From: Clostridia bacterium
GTDB taxonomy: Bacteria > Bacillota > Clostridia > Oscillospirales > CAG-272
Length of the DNA stretch: 49,252 bases
Assembly: GCA_017461945.1 (NCBI GenBank)
Contig: JAFTSB010000062.1
Span: 1 to 49,252 of the forward strand
Direction: 5' to 3'
A program made the translations under genes and the position numbers. This document shows positions 33,433-41,229 of this stretch, one piece after another. Each line of letters opens with the position of its first letter. Within the stretch, counting starts at the first letter, position 1. Below the pieces are notes generated by a model, which searched no databases, was not told the DNA's origin, and saw only the letters and a program-made list of their open reading frames with translations.

Positions 33433-33735
33433 TCATGGATGTGGTTGACGTTCGATGACCAGATCCTCGGGGTATTGCTCGGCCATAGCGGCAAGACCGT
33501 TCATCACCAAAGCAAACCCCTGGTCCAATCCGTGGCAGGATAAAAAGACCTCCCCCGGCTGCATACTGTAGCGCACACGGTGGCAGTCCGGTGCCTGCAG
33601 CGCGTAAAAGATCAATGCCCCTGCCAGAGCGGAAACGCCGGTGCATACCGCCTCTCGTTCCGCCCCTGCCATGGCGTGTCCCGTCGCCAAAAAGCGGCAA
33701 CGGTCACCGATTTTATCTGCAAAAATGCGGATCAT
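33433..33735 (-). CDS. Prp-like cysteine protease encoded in the capsid cassette
   Basis: This 100-aa protein is related to Prp (YsxB), the cysteine protease that trims the N-terminus of ribosomal protein L27 in Bacillota. The catalytic pair is readable: His20 in ATGHAMAG and Cys31 in AVCTGVSALAGALIFYAL, with the Ser that follows also conserved. The His-Cys spacing is one residue shorter than in the cellular enzyme. The start overlaps the portal stop (ATGA at 33732-33735), so translation is coupled. In Staphylococcus phage 80-alpha the host Prp cuts the capsid and scaffold N-termini; here the protease is encoded between portal and scaffold, suggesting it is the cassette's own maturation protease (inferred). 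Confidence 0.82.
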   Translation of the reverse strand: MIRIFADKIGDRCRFLATGHAMAGAEREAVCTGVSALAGALIFYALQAPDCHRVRYSMQPGEVFLSCHGLDQGFALVMNGLAAMAEQYPEDLVIERQPHP

Positions 33736-35423
33736 CCCCGTGCTTCCTCGACTTTAGCGCGGCTGATCTGCAGCGCGGTTCCAAGAGGATCGGCATGAAG
33801 GTTCGCACCTGCTGTTCCACTCTCAGCCGACACGGCCCTTGCACGCGCTTCCCTTGTACGGGCAATCAGCTGAGCGCGCAGACGACCCGCGCCGGAGAAA
33901 TCCATACAGGAAAGCAGCAGCGCCGCCTCCTCGGCGTTTTCGGGCTTGAAAACGCCCATATTGTACAGCTCTTTCACGGTTTCATTGTGAGAGAAACGGC
34001 TATACGGGTCCTTCTTTTCGGCACGTACGTCAATATCAAAAACGGGATGACGCAGGGCGCCCTCTTCGGTTGTGCCCCCGGAAAGACCGTTTGCCGAAAA
34101 GGTGATGAATTCCCGTTCACCGGTCTCGCCAATGATGCGGAAGCAGCGGGATTCCCGATAGAACTGTCGCATGCACTCGATCACCAGATGCACGATGCGA
34201 ACGTAGGCACGGTAAGAGGCCGCCACCATATCACGCACCGTTTTGTTCCCTGCCTCTTGTAAGGCGGTAATGGCCGAGGCCGCCACCACACCGCCATCGG
34301 CACCGCCCTGCAGAAGATTGCGATTGGTCGTGGTTTCCTTCAGCTCGTCGATCTTGGCGCGCTTCAGCTCCAGCCAGAGATCGTTCAAGGGCTCTACCGT
34401 GATCTGACGCAAGCGCTCCTCGTCGATCTCGCCCTCCACCTGCACGATGGGACAAGTCAGATCGGTGAATTGCTCGGCATCCACGCCGGTGGAATTTTTG
34501 CAGAAAAACCGCACACGGGTCGCCCAATCCATGTATTCCAGCAGATTGCGATCCATACGGTCAATGTACAGCTGAGGATCGCGGGAAATGGCAATGAAGC
34601 CAAAGCCGACCGCCTCATCCTCGATGGGATACAGCACGTCCAGTACAAAGGGATACTGCCCATGCTCGTACCATCCATTCTCATATTCCTCCTCATTCTC
34701 ACTGGCAAACAGCACCGCCTCGCCGGCAAACTTGCAATAGTGCAGCACCGTGCGCCCATCGGGCAGGCGCTTTTTGTAATACCAATCCACCACGGGAATG
34801 CGGTCGCCATCTCCTGCGGATAGCAGAGCGCCGGAGGTTTGTTCCAGCTTTTTGTTATCAAAGCGAGGATACATGGCACGCAAGGTGTCACCATCCACAT
34901 AATCCACGTAATAGACCGAACGGGACTGCTGCAGATCCCGAATGTGGGGCTGCCAGAACAAGCGACGCAGATCCACACGGCAGACCTCGATGTCGCCAAG
35001 TCCGTTGTCGATCTCGTTGTTCCAAAGCACGCCATAGGCGCAAACGCCGTGCTTGAGCTTATACCACATATTATCGGAGTAGATCTCCTCAAAGCGATTG
35101 CGCTCCATCACCACGGGTAGAATGTGCGACAGCTGATCGGCCATTGGCTCGTCTCCCGGCTCCCGTGCAAGGCACGCAGCGGTGGGAATGTTTTCCATCA
35201 TATCGGCATGCTTTTGCACAAGGGTGTTGAACAGCCACGCCGAGGTGGGGGCAAACCGCTCCCCTTCGGTGTTGGCATGCACCTTGGGGCAAACGCGCAT
35301 CCGATAAAACTCTTCCTCTGCCGCCACTCTGGCTAAAAATTCTGCCTGGGCGCCCTGCCAGGAAATCAGCTCTCCCATTGCGGCCTTTACTTTGGCGGCA
35401 TCGATGATGTTTTTCTTTCTCAT
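33732..35423 (-). CDS. Phage-type portal protein
   Basis: This protein of about 563 aa would form the DNA-entry ring of the head. Recognisable features are PTSAWLFNTLVQKHADMMEN near the start, a central stem/crown region (RDPQLYIDRMDRNLLEYMDW; ETTTNRNLLQGGADGGVVAA, then SAITALQEAGNKTVRDM) and a C-terminal helical domain rich in Arg and Ala. This matches portals that accompany N4-gp56-type capsids. The ATG at 35423 is chosen because AAAGGAGAG lies upstream. It lies 45 bp after the terminase gene and overlaps the Prp-like gene. It is full length and intact. Confidence 0.85.
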   Translation of the reverse strand: MRKKNIIDAAKVKAAMGELISWQGAQAEFLARVAAEEEFYRMRVCPKVHANTEGERFAPTSAWLFNTLVQKHADMMENIPTAACLAREPGDEPMADQLSHILPVVMERNRFEEIYSDNMWYKLKHGVCAYGVLWNNEIDNGLGDIEVCRVDLRRLFWQPHIRDLQQSRSVYYVDYVDGDTLRAMYPRFDNKKLEQTSGALLSAGDGDRIPVVDWYYKKRLPDGRTVLHYCKFAGEAVLFASENEEEYENGWYEHGQYPFVLDVLYPIEDEAVGFGFIAISRDPQLYIDRMDRNLLEYMDWATRVRFFCKNSTGVDAEQFTDLTCPIVQVEGEIDEERLRQITVEPLNDLWLELKRAKIDELKETTTNRNLLQGGADGGVVAASAITALQEAGNKTVRDMVAASYRAYVRIVHLVIECMRQFYRESRCFRIIGETGEREFITFSANGLSGGTTEEGALRHPVFDIDVRAEKKDPYSRFSHNETVKELYNMGVFKPENAEEAALLLSCMDFSGAGRLRAQLIARTREARARAVSAESGTAGANLHADPLGTALQISRAKVEEARG

Positions 35424-35468
35424 ATACTCTCCTTTTTTCACGTTTTTCGCAGAACGGTTGTGTGTTTT

Positions 35469-36893
35469 TCAACCTTCTCTTTGCTCTGCCCGAACCTGAT
35501 AGGTGCGGATCGGGCGATCCAAGGGATCCCATACCGTCACCGCCGCGTGGGTCTTTTTCTCTGCCCCGCGCATGGGTATCAGCATACACAAGTAGCGGCT
35601 TTCATCGGCAATGTGATCCTCCAGATCCGAGTCCACGTCCTCCGGGTGCGTTCTGCTGTATTGCAGAGCCGGCACGGTGCGGATAAACTCCCTGCAGGTG
35701 CGAAAGATGTACAGCATCGGCACACCGGCCTTATCAAATTGCAATCGGTTATGCAGCTGCATCCAGCCTGCAACGCGGCGGTTATCACCGCGCTCGAAAT
35801 ACACCCCCAACCGTTCGCCCGTTTCGGCCACGGATTCCCCTCGGGAGGCATCCCAGATGGCCGGATCGGCCACACCGGTTATGCGACGGCCGCGCAGAAA
35901 GGGATGCTCCCGTTCCAGTCTGCCGATCTCCCGAAAGATCTCCTCGGGACTCCAGCGCACCCCCACGTTGGCCTCTCGCGGCGCGCAGCCGTAAAGCTCC
36001 AGGATGCGGTAAAGGCGGCCATCACCGTCCTTGGCCCACCAGCCCACCGAAAAGGGCTTGGCATAGCCAAAGTCGAAGGACCGGTAAACACGCCAGCTCT
36101 CGGGGGGCACGAAGGGATCGATCACATGAGTGTGCAAGCGATCGGCATAATGCTGGGGATCGTTGCAAAACTCCTCAAACACCTGTCCCTCGTATACGTT
36201 CCAATCTCCCAGCAAATGGGCGCGACGCTTATGCTCGGGCAGAGCCTCCAGCCGTTTCACATAATCCGGGTCCGCCTCCATCAGCACGCCGTTGTCGTAA
36301 ACACCTGCCGGAATGAACAGATAGTCGTCGGGGTCTTCTCCCTCCCGAAAGCAACGATCCACAAACAGGCGCTTGATATAGGCGTGCCCTACGCCGCCCG
36401 GATTGCAGGTATAATAAATGCGTGGCAAAAATCCTTTTTTGGTCGTACGCAGGGCGGTAGAAATGAACACCATCCACTCCTCTTTCAGTTGCGTAGCTTC
36501 CTCAAAGCCGATCACATCGTATTCCGCTCCTTGGTATTGCAGCACATCGCTGTCGCTGTCGCAGTACCCCAACGTGAGACGTGAGCCGTTCGGAAAAACG
36601 AAGGTACGTTCTTCCTTTTTATATTCCGCATAGCCCAACAAGTCGGATTGCAACGGCAGGAGATGGTTTTCCCGCAGCTCCTGCAGGGTTCGGCGCAGCA
36701 GCAGCAACCGCAGCTTGGGATATCGCATTGCCAGCATGACCAGCTTGCGCCGCATGGCATAGGATTTACCGCCTCCACGGGCGCCGCCATAGGCTGTGTA
36801 CCGTGCTGTTGAGCAAAAAAAGCGCTGTTGCTTGGGATTAGGCACCTCGCGGCGCAGCTTTTCAAAAATGGGAGCTTCGTTTTTCTTTTTCAT
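35469..36893 (-). CDS. Terminase large subunit
   Basis: This DNA-packaging ATPase/nuclease is about 474 aa. The Walker A motif is YGGARGGGKSYAMRRK (GGARGGGKS at residues 36-44); Walker B is YDVIGFEEAT (FEEAT at 130-134); the coupling motif is in YTCNPGG. The C-terminal nuclease domain has acidic residues in RSFDFGYAKP, GVADPAIWDAS and HPEDVDSDLEDHIADESRY. The ATG at 36893 overlaps the preceding stop (ATGA). No lesions are visible, so the motor is probably functional. Confidence 0.92.
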   Translation of the reverse strand: MKKKNEAPIFEKLRREVPNPKQQRFFCSTARYTAYGGARGGGKSYAMRRKLVMLAMRYPKLRLLLLRRTLQELRENHLLPLQSDLLGYAEYKKEERTFVFPNGSRLTLGYCDSDSDVLQYQGAEYDVIGFEEATQLKEEWMVFISTALRTTKKGFLPRIYYTCNPGGVGHAYIKRLFVDRCFREGEDPDDYLFIPAGVYDNGVLMEADPDYVKRLEALPEHKRRAHLLGDWNVYEGQVFEEFCNDPQHYADRLHTHVIDPFVPPESWRVYRSFDFGYAKPFSVGWWAKDGDGRLYRILELYGCAPREANVGVRWSPEEIFREIGRLEREHPFLRGRRITGVADPAIWDASRGESVAETGERLGVYFERGDNRRVAGWMQLHNRLQFDKAGVPMLYIFRTCREFIRTVPALQYSRTHPEDVDSDLEDHIADESRYLCMLIPMRGAEKKTHAAVTVWDPLDRPIRTYQVRAEQREG

Positions 36894-37159
36894 CGACTCC
36901 ACTCCTCCAGCACCCCTTCAAACAACACGGTCGTAGGGGGCGGCGCATCGGGCTCGGCACTTTGCGCCGCCGTAGCCTTGCCGCAGGCGCGATCCAGAAT
37001 GCTTTCGGCTGCCTTCATCCGCAGCTCGGCTTTCTGGCTTTCGTCTCGCATCACCTCCACCAAAAAGCTGACCGCCTCCGGGGTGCGCTCAGTCAGAATA
37101 CGCCGCATTTCCTCCACGGGGCCTTTGGCCGTATCAGGCCTTGACTTCCTCGAGGTCAC
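36890..37159 (-). CDS. Probable small terminase subunit-like protein
   Basis: This is a short helical protein of about 89 aa directly upstream of the large terminase gene, overlapping its start (ATGA), where small terminase subunits normally lie. The start is taken as GTG at 37159, which has GAGGAGG six bases upstream and overlaps the previous gene by 26 bp; longer frames lack a site. The core VEEMRRILTERTPEAVSFLV and MKAAESILDRACGKA resemble small helical terminase or DNA-binding proteins. The assignment is by position. Confidence 0.65.
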   Translation of the reverse strand: MTSRKSRPDTAKGPVEEMRRILTERTPEAVSFLVEVMRDESQKAELRMKAAESILDRACGKATAAQSAEPDAPPPTTVLFEGVLEEWSR

Positions 37160-37508
37160 GAAGCACCTCCTCATCCGACTCGGTAGCAAGGATCGCACTC
37201 TCTCTTGCACCGGGCATAAAGCGCAGGCGATAGCTGTCGCCCCCATCCTCCACCTCACAGTGCCATGTGCCCAACGCTGCACTGACGGCAGCCTTGGAGA
37301 TCTCTACCACACGGTGTCCGTTGTCGTCCTGCTCTCCCATCGTGCTCATGGCGTAAAAAAGCAACGTATAAAGAATGTTGCTTTCTTCCTCGTGGCCGGC
37401 CACGCGTTTTTGCAGCTTTTCGATGTGACGATCGCGCCAGCCCAGCATATATCCCACACGCTTGGGGTCGCGACAAAGTAACTCGATCTGTTTTTCCTGA
37501 ATGCTCAT
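37134..37508 (-). CDS. Hypothetical cassette protein
   Basis: This is a 124-aa protein. The N-terminal half (QIELLCRDPKRVGYMLGWRD, RHIEKLQKRV) is helical and could bind DNA; the C-terminal half contains EVEDGGDSYRLRFMPGARES, a beta-rich stretch. The start at 37508 follows GGAAAGGAAAG and overlaps the previous stop (ATGA). Its position before the terminase genes suggests a regulator or packaging accessory, but I do not recognise a family. Confidence 0.7.
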   Translation of the reverse strand: MSIQEKQIELLCRDPKRVGYMLGWRDRHIEKLQKRVAGHEEESNILYTLLFYAMSTMGEQDDNGHRVVEISKAAVSAALGTWHCEVEDGGDSYRLRFMPGARESAILATESDEEVLRDLEEVKA

Positions 37509-37702
37509 ATTCTCTTTCCTTTCCTTGTTGGTATCAGCGATACCGTTCTGATTTCGGGACGCCCGGAACGCGGGGCGGTCGCGCCCGGTTCGTCGGTCGG
37601 TTCAAATGTTTCAATTTTAGGACGATTGCCCATAAAAAAGAAGTCATTTTCGCTGCGAATCGCCTTGCTATTTTTCACATATCGCAAATCCAACGGCTTC
37701 AT
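37505..37702 (-). CDS. Small first gene of the capsid cassette
   Basis: This 65-aa basic protein has no recognised domain. The ATG at 37702 follows AGGA and lies about 18 nt from the predicted transcription start. A longer frame to 37738 would begin inside the promoter and is rejected. Its stop overlaps the next start (ATGA), which supports its being translated. Confidence 0.55.
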   Translation of the reverse strand: MKPLDLRYVKNSKAIRSENDFFFMGNRPKIETFEPTDEPGATAPRSGRPEIRTVSLIPTRKGKRI

Positions 37703-37726
37703 TCGTCCTATTTGTGGAACGATGCC

Positions 37727-37755
37727 AGTATACACCATATCCCATTTCTTGTCAA
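37727..37755 (-). promoter_or_regulatory. Consensus promoter driving the capsid cassette
   Basis: On the minus strand TTGACA (37750-37755) and TATACT (37727-37732) are exactly 17 bp apart, one mismatch from consensus. The first gene starts about 18 nt after the expected transcription start. No other promoter was found within the cassette. Confidence 0.8.
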
Positions 37756-37792
37756 GTCCTTCTCAAAAAAAGTTATGAATAAATTGTAAACT

Positions 37793-37810
37793 CGTCACAT
37801 TTTTGTGACG
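37793..37810. promoter_or_regulatory. Palindromic operator candidate
   Basis: CGTCACA-TTTT-TGTGACG is a perfect 18-bp palindrome between the two divergent promoters. It ends 5 bp before the repressor's -35 and lies 37 bp upstream of the cassette's -35. The adjacent helix-turn-helix protein is the likely ligand. Confidence 0.65.
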
Positions 37811-37815
37811 GCCGC

Positions 37816-37844
37816 TTGACACTCTCTTCCAAAACTATTAAAAT
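37816..37844 (+). promoter_or_regulatory. Promoter of the repressor-ImmA-glpK transcript
   Basis: TTGACA (37816-37821) and TAAAAT (37839-37844) at 17 bp. The transcription start near 37851 fits translation from 37882 only. Confidence 0.8.
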
Positions 37845-37881
37845 GGGAACAAGAAGAAAAACGAAAGGCGGTTTTACCGAT

Positions 37882-38196
37882 ATGACCGTATCTGAACGAA
37901 TCCGTGCGCAAATGGAGCTGCGCGGTCTTTCCTATGGCGAGCTTGCCGCCGCCACGGGATTGGCCAAGTCGGCGGTTCACCGTTACGCCACAGGCGAGAC
38001 CGGAAAGATCCCCACCGAGGCACTGGAAAAGCTGGCGCGGGCTCTGGGTGTGACCCCTGCCTATCTCACCGGATGGGAGGAGCGCCCCCATACCCTTGCC
38101 GCCCATTTTGAGGGCGAGGAATTTTCGGAGGATGAACTGCGCGAAATTGAGAACTTCGTGCGCTTTGTCAAATCCCGCCGTCGCTCACAGGGGTGA
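37882..38196 (+). CDS. Helix-turn-helix (XRE/Cro-CI type) repressor
   Basis: This DNA-binding protein is about 104 aa. The helix-turn-helix spans roughly residues 16-37 (YGELAAATGLAKSAVHRYAT), followed by EALEKLARALGVTPAYLTGW, the usual end of the XRE domain. The C-terminal third (EEFSEDELREIENFVRFVKS) is a helical dimerisation-like tail. The start at 37882 is the only one compatible with the promoter. It is divergent from the capsid cassette, with a palindrome between, and is the likely repressor of one or both promoters. The next gene is an ImmA/IrrE-like protein, the classical partner that removes such repressors. Confidence 0.88.
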   Translation: MTVSERIRAQMELRGLSYGELAAATGLAKSAVHRYATGETGKIPTEALEKLARALGVTPAYLTGWEERPHTLAAHFEGEEFSEDELREIENFVRFVKSRRRSQG

Positions 38197-38201
38197 TCGC
38201 A

Positions 38202-38699
38202 ATGCCGAGCTATGATCGTTTATTGGATGAAGCGGCGGCACAGGGACTCACCGTGATCGAGCGTTATCCCTTTGCCTCCTCTCGCATCCGTGGTCTTTGC
38301 TGCGACGACACCATTGCCCTCTCGGCCCACATTGACACCGAGGCCGAGCGCCGTGTGGTGCTTGGCGAGGAGCTGACCCACGCCCTGCATTCGGCAGGTG
38401 ATATTCTGGATGACCCCCGTATGGAACGGCGCGCACGTGAGCGGAATTTTGACCGCATGGTGGGACTTGCCGGCTTGGTCAGCGCCTATCTTTCCGGTTG
38501 CCGCGAGCTGTGGGAATTCGCCGAGAGTCTGAACGTTCCCGAAACCTTTCTGGCCGAGGTCATGGGCAATTATCGGGAGCGCTATGGCACTCATGTGACG
38601 GTGACCACACCCCAAGGAACCTTTGCACTTTCCTTTGATCCCCTGTTTCGGGTCAGACGCTTGGTGCGCTCCAAGCAGGGCGTACAGCACAAAAAATAA
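38202..38699 (+). CDS. ImmA/IrrE-family metallopeptidase-like protein
   Basis: This protein is about 165 aa. The zinc-site region reads [16 protein letters not shown], so the usual HExxH is ExxxH-like here (Glu-Glu-Leu-Thr-His), a variant frequently seen in ImmA-like proteins of Bacillota prophages. [20 protein letters not shown] fits the helical part of the fold. The ATG at 38202 is chosen because AGGGGTGA lies six bases upstream, while a GTG at 38193 overlaps the repressor stop. Proteins of this family cleave their partner XRE repressor. It ends 8 bp before glpK. Confidence 0.8.
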   Translation: MPSYDRLLDEAAAQGLTVIERYPFASSRIRGLCCDDTIALSAHIDTEAERRVVLGEELTHALHSAGDILDDPRMERRARERNFDRMVGLAGLVSAYLSGCRELWEFAESLNVPETFLAEVMGNYRERYGTHVTVTTPQGTFALSFDPLFRVRRLVRSKQGVQHKK

Positions 38700-38707
38700 G
38701 GAGACGT

Positions 38708-40204
38708 ATGATGAAAAAATATCTGATGGCCTTGGATCAAGGCACCACCAGCTCCCGCTGTGTGATCTTTGATAGCAAGGGGCAGACCATTGCCTCGGCC
38801 TCCAAGGAATTCACCCAATACTTCCCCCACGAGGGGTGGGTCGAGCACGATGCAAACGAGATCTGGGAAAGTCAGCTCTACTGTGCCCGTGAGGCCTTGA
38901 AGCGTGCCGCCCTTGCCCCGGAGGATATTGCCGCCATCGGCATCACCAACCAAAGAGAGACCACCATTGTGTGGGATAAAACCACCGGCGAGCCCATTTG
39001 CCCCGCCATTGTGTGGCAATGCCGCCGTACCGCCGCCGCGTGCGAGGCGCTGGTGGCCGATGGACTGGCGGAGACCATCCGCCAAAAGACCGGCCTTGCG
39101 GTCGACCCCTATTTTTCCGCCACCAAGCTCCAATGGATCCTGGATCACGTAGAAGGGGCGCGTCGACGCGCCGAGCGGGGCGAGCTGCTGTTCGGCACGG
39201 TGGATTGCTTTCTGATCTATCGCCTAACGGGCGGCCGCGTTCACGCCACGGATCCCTCCAACGCCGCGCGCACCATGCTGTTCAATATTCACGATATGGC
39301 GTGGGATGCCGACCTGTTAAAGCTGTTCCGCATTCCTGCCTGTATGCTGCCCGAGGTGCGCCCCTCCTGCGGTGTGTTCGGTTACACCGATCCCGCACTG
39401 CTGGGGGCATCCATTCCCGTGGCAGGCGTGGCCGGCGACCAGCAGGCGGCACTGTTTGGTCAATGCTGCTTTGAGCCTGGGGCGGTCAAAAATACATACG
39501 GCACCGGCGGCTTTTTGCTGATGAACACCGGCGACCGCGCCGTCGCCTCCGAGCACGGTCTGCTGACCACGGTTGGCTGGCAGATCGGCGATCAGGTCAC
39601 CTATGTACTGGAGGGCTCGGTATTTGTGTGCGGCGCGGCTATCCAGTGGCTACGCGATGGCCTGGGGCTGCTTTCCACCGCTGCCGAAAGCGAGGCGGTT
39701 GCCTTGACTGTGCCCGACACGGGCAACGTATATTTCGTGCCTGCCCTCACCGGTCTTGGCACACCCTATTGGGATCCTTACGCCAGAGGCACTTTGGTTG
39801 GCATTACACGCGCCACCACCCGGGCGCACATCGTCCGCGCCACCCTGGAGGCTATGGCCTGGCAGACCGTTGACCTGCTGGAGGCTATGAAGCAGGATGC
39901 GGGCGTGACCATCCCTGCCCTGCGCGTGGACGGCGGTGCCAGCGCCAACAACCTGCTGCTGCAAATGCAAAGCGACTTCTCCGCCCTGCCCATCCTGCGC
40001 CCCGCCTGCATCGAAACCACCGCCCTTGGCGCCGCCAATCTGGCCGGTCTTGCGGTTGGCGTATTCCGCGATCTTGACGAGATCAAAGAAAACGTGGCCG
40101 TTGAGCGCACCTTTACCCCTGCCCTGCCCGAAGCCGAGCGTACCGCCCGCCTTGGTGATTGGCACCGCGCCGTGGAACGAGCGCTGAAGTGGGTGGAGGG
40201 TTGA
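38708..40204 (+). CDS. glpK: Glycerol kinase
   Basis: This 498-aa enzyme phosphorylates glycerol to glycerol 3-phosphate with ATP. The signature segments are [60 protein letters not shown] and [20 protein letters not shown], and the C-terminal [17 protein letters not shown]. Two consecutive ATG codons (38708, 38711) follow AAGGAG. It begins 8 bp after the ImmA-like gene with no promoter between, so it appears co-transcribed with the repressor of the capsid cassette. No glpF or glpO/D is adjacent. Confidence 0.96.
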   Translation: MMKKYLMALDQGTTSSRCVIFDSKGQTIASASKEFTQYFPHEGWVEHDANEIWESQLYCAREALKRAALAPEDIAAIGITNQRETTIVWDKTTGEPICPAIVWQCRRTAAACEALVADGLAETIRQKTGLAVDPYFSATKLQWILDHVEGARRRAERGELLFGTVDCFLIYRLTGGRVHATDPSNAARTMLFNIHDMAWDADLLKLFRIPACMLPEVRPSCGVFGYTDPALLGASIPVAGVAGDQQAALFGQCCFEPGAVKNTYGTGGFLLMNTGDRAVASEHGLLTTVGWQIGDQVTYVLEGSVFVCGAAIQWLRDGLGLLSTAAESEAVALTVPDTGNVYFVPALTGLGTPYWDPYARGTLVGITRATTRAHIVRATLEAMAWQTVDLLEAMKQDAGVTIPALRVDGGASANNLLLQMQSDFSALPILRPACIETTALGAANLAGLAVGVFRDLDEIKENVAVERTFTPALPEAERTARLGDWHRAVERALKWVEG

Positions 40205-40256
40205 TATTCCGGAAACGGAGCACGCAAGGAGTATCGTTTGCTTCACAAAACGATCC

Positions 40257-40286
40257 GCATCGGATGCGAGTTTGTTTTTGCGTGGC
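40257..40286 (+). terminator. Weak hairpin after glpK
   Basis: CGCAT-CGG-ATGCG is followed by a T-rich stretch. It is a short stem and only a possible terminator in the 168-bp gap before the GH43-like gene. Confidence 0.35.
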
Positions 40287-40372
40287 AAATAACCGCTAAG
40301 GGAGAAAATCCGACTGTCCAAAGCAACGAACCCCCCCATTATTTTAATAAGCAAAACACAAGGAGAATCATA

Positions 40373-41209
40373 ATGTTAAAAAGAGAAGACATTCGTATCC
40401 GTGACCCATTTATCATAACCGACAAGGAAAACGGCTGCTACTATATGTACGGCACCACCGACCTCCAGCCCGACACCCTTCGGGCAGGATGCACCTTTTC
40501 GGTGTATAAAACCAAGGACCTGGAGCATTTCAGCGACCCCAAGGTGATCTTTGACGGCAGCGCCATCGGCTTTTGGGCAGACAAGGACTATTGGGCGCCG
40601 GAGGTGCATTTTTACAACGGAAAATACTATTTGTTTGGCAGCTGCAAGGCTGACGACAAGTGCCGTGCCACCCACATTTTTGTGTCAAATACGCCGGACG
40701 GCACCTTTACGCCCCTGACCCAAGAGCCGCCTACACCCCGGGATTGGGAGTGCCTGGATGGCACCCTTTTGATTGAAAATAACGTACCGTATATGGTTTT
40801 TTGCCACGAATGGAAGCAGGTGGGCGACGGCGAGATGTGCGCGATCAGGCTCTCCGAGGATCTGACGCACGCTGTGGGTGAGCCCCTTTTGCTGTTCCGC
40901 GCCACGGAAAACGCTGACGTGGATTGCCTGAAGAACAGACCCGGCTGCTATGTCACCGACGGTCCCTATTTTTACCGCGAGAACGGCAAGCTGAAAATGA
41001 TTTGGTCCAGCCACGGCCTTGGCCACTATCTGGTGCTGGAGGCCGAAAGCGACAGCCTGGCCGGCCCCTGGGTGCAAAAGCCCAGCAAGTTTGATTTTGA
41101 CGGCGGCCACGCAATGCTGTTTGAAAGCCTTGAGGGCAAGCGTATGATCGCGCTTCACAGCCCCAACAAAACGGGACTTGAGCGTGCGATGTTTATGGAA
41201 TACAATTAA
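40373..41209 (+). CDS. GH43-like glycoside hydrolase
   Basis: This protein of about 278 aa has the five-bladed beta-propeller of GH43 and no signal peptide. The catalytic base Asp is in IRIRDPFIIT (Asp11), the pKa-modulating position in YWAPEVHFYNGKYYLF, and the acid position in YVTDGPYFYRENGK. WECLDGTLLIENNVPYMVFC and CHEWKQVGDGEMCAIRL are typical of one uncharacterised GH43-type group from gut bacteria. The start at 40373 follows AAGGAGAATC; an in-frame start at 40238 has no binding site. Probable substrates are arabinosides, xylosides or galactosides. It begins a run with the alpha/beta hydrolase. Confidence 0.8.
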   Translation: MLKREDIRIRDPFIITDKENGCYYMYGTTDLQPDTLRAGCTFSVYKTKDLEHFSDPKVIFDGSAIGFWADKDYWAPEVHFYNGKYYLFGSCKADDKCRATHIFVSNTPDGTFTPLTQEPPTPRDWECLDGTLLIENNVPYMVFCHEWKQVGDGEMCAIRLSEDLTHAVGEPLLLFRATENADVDCLKNRPGCYVTDGPYFYRENGKLKMIWSSHGLGHYLVLEAESDSLAGPWVQKPSKFDFDGGHAMLFESLEGKRMIALHSPNKTGLERAMFMEYN

Positions 41210-41229
41210 CAACGAAACGGAGCAACAGA

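Noticed and set aside
31471-33543. A 690-codon open frame on the plus strand, antisense to the capsid and scaffold genes
   Set aside because: It mirrors the codon structure of well-supported genes on the other strand, has no ribosome binding site, and its protein is low-complexity with no family resemblance.
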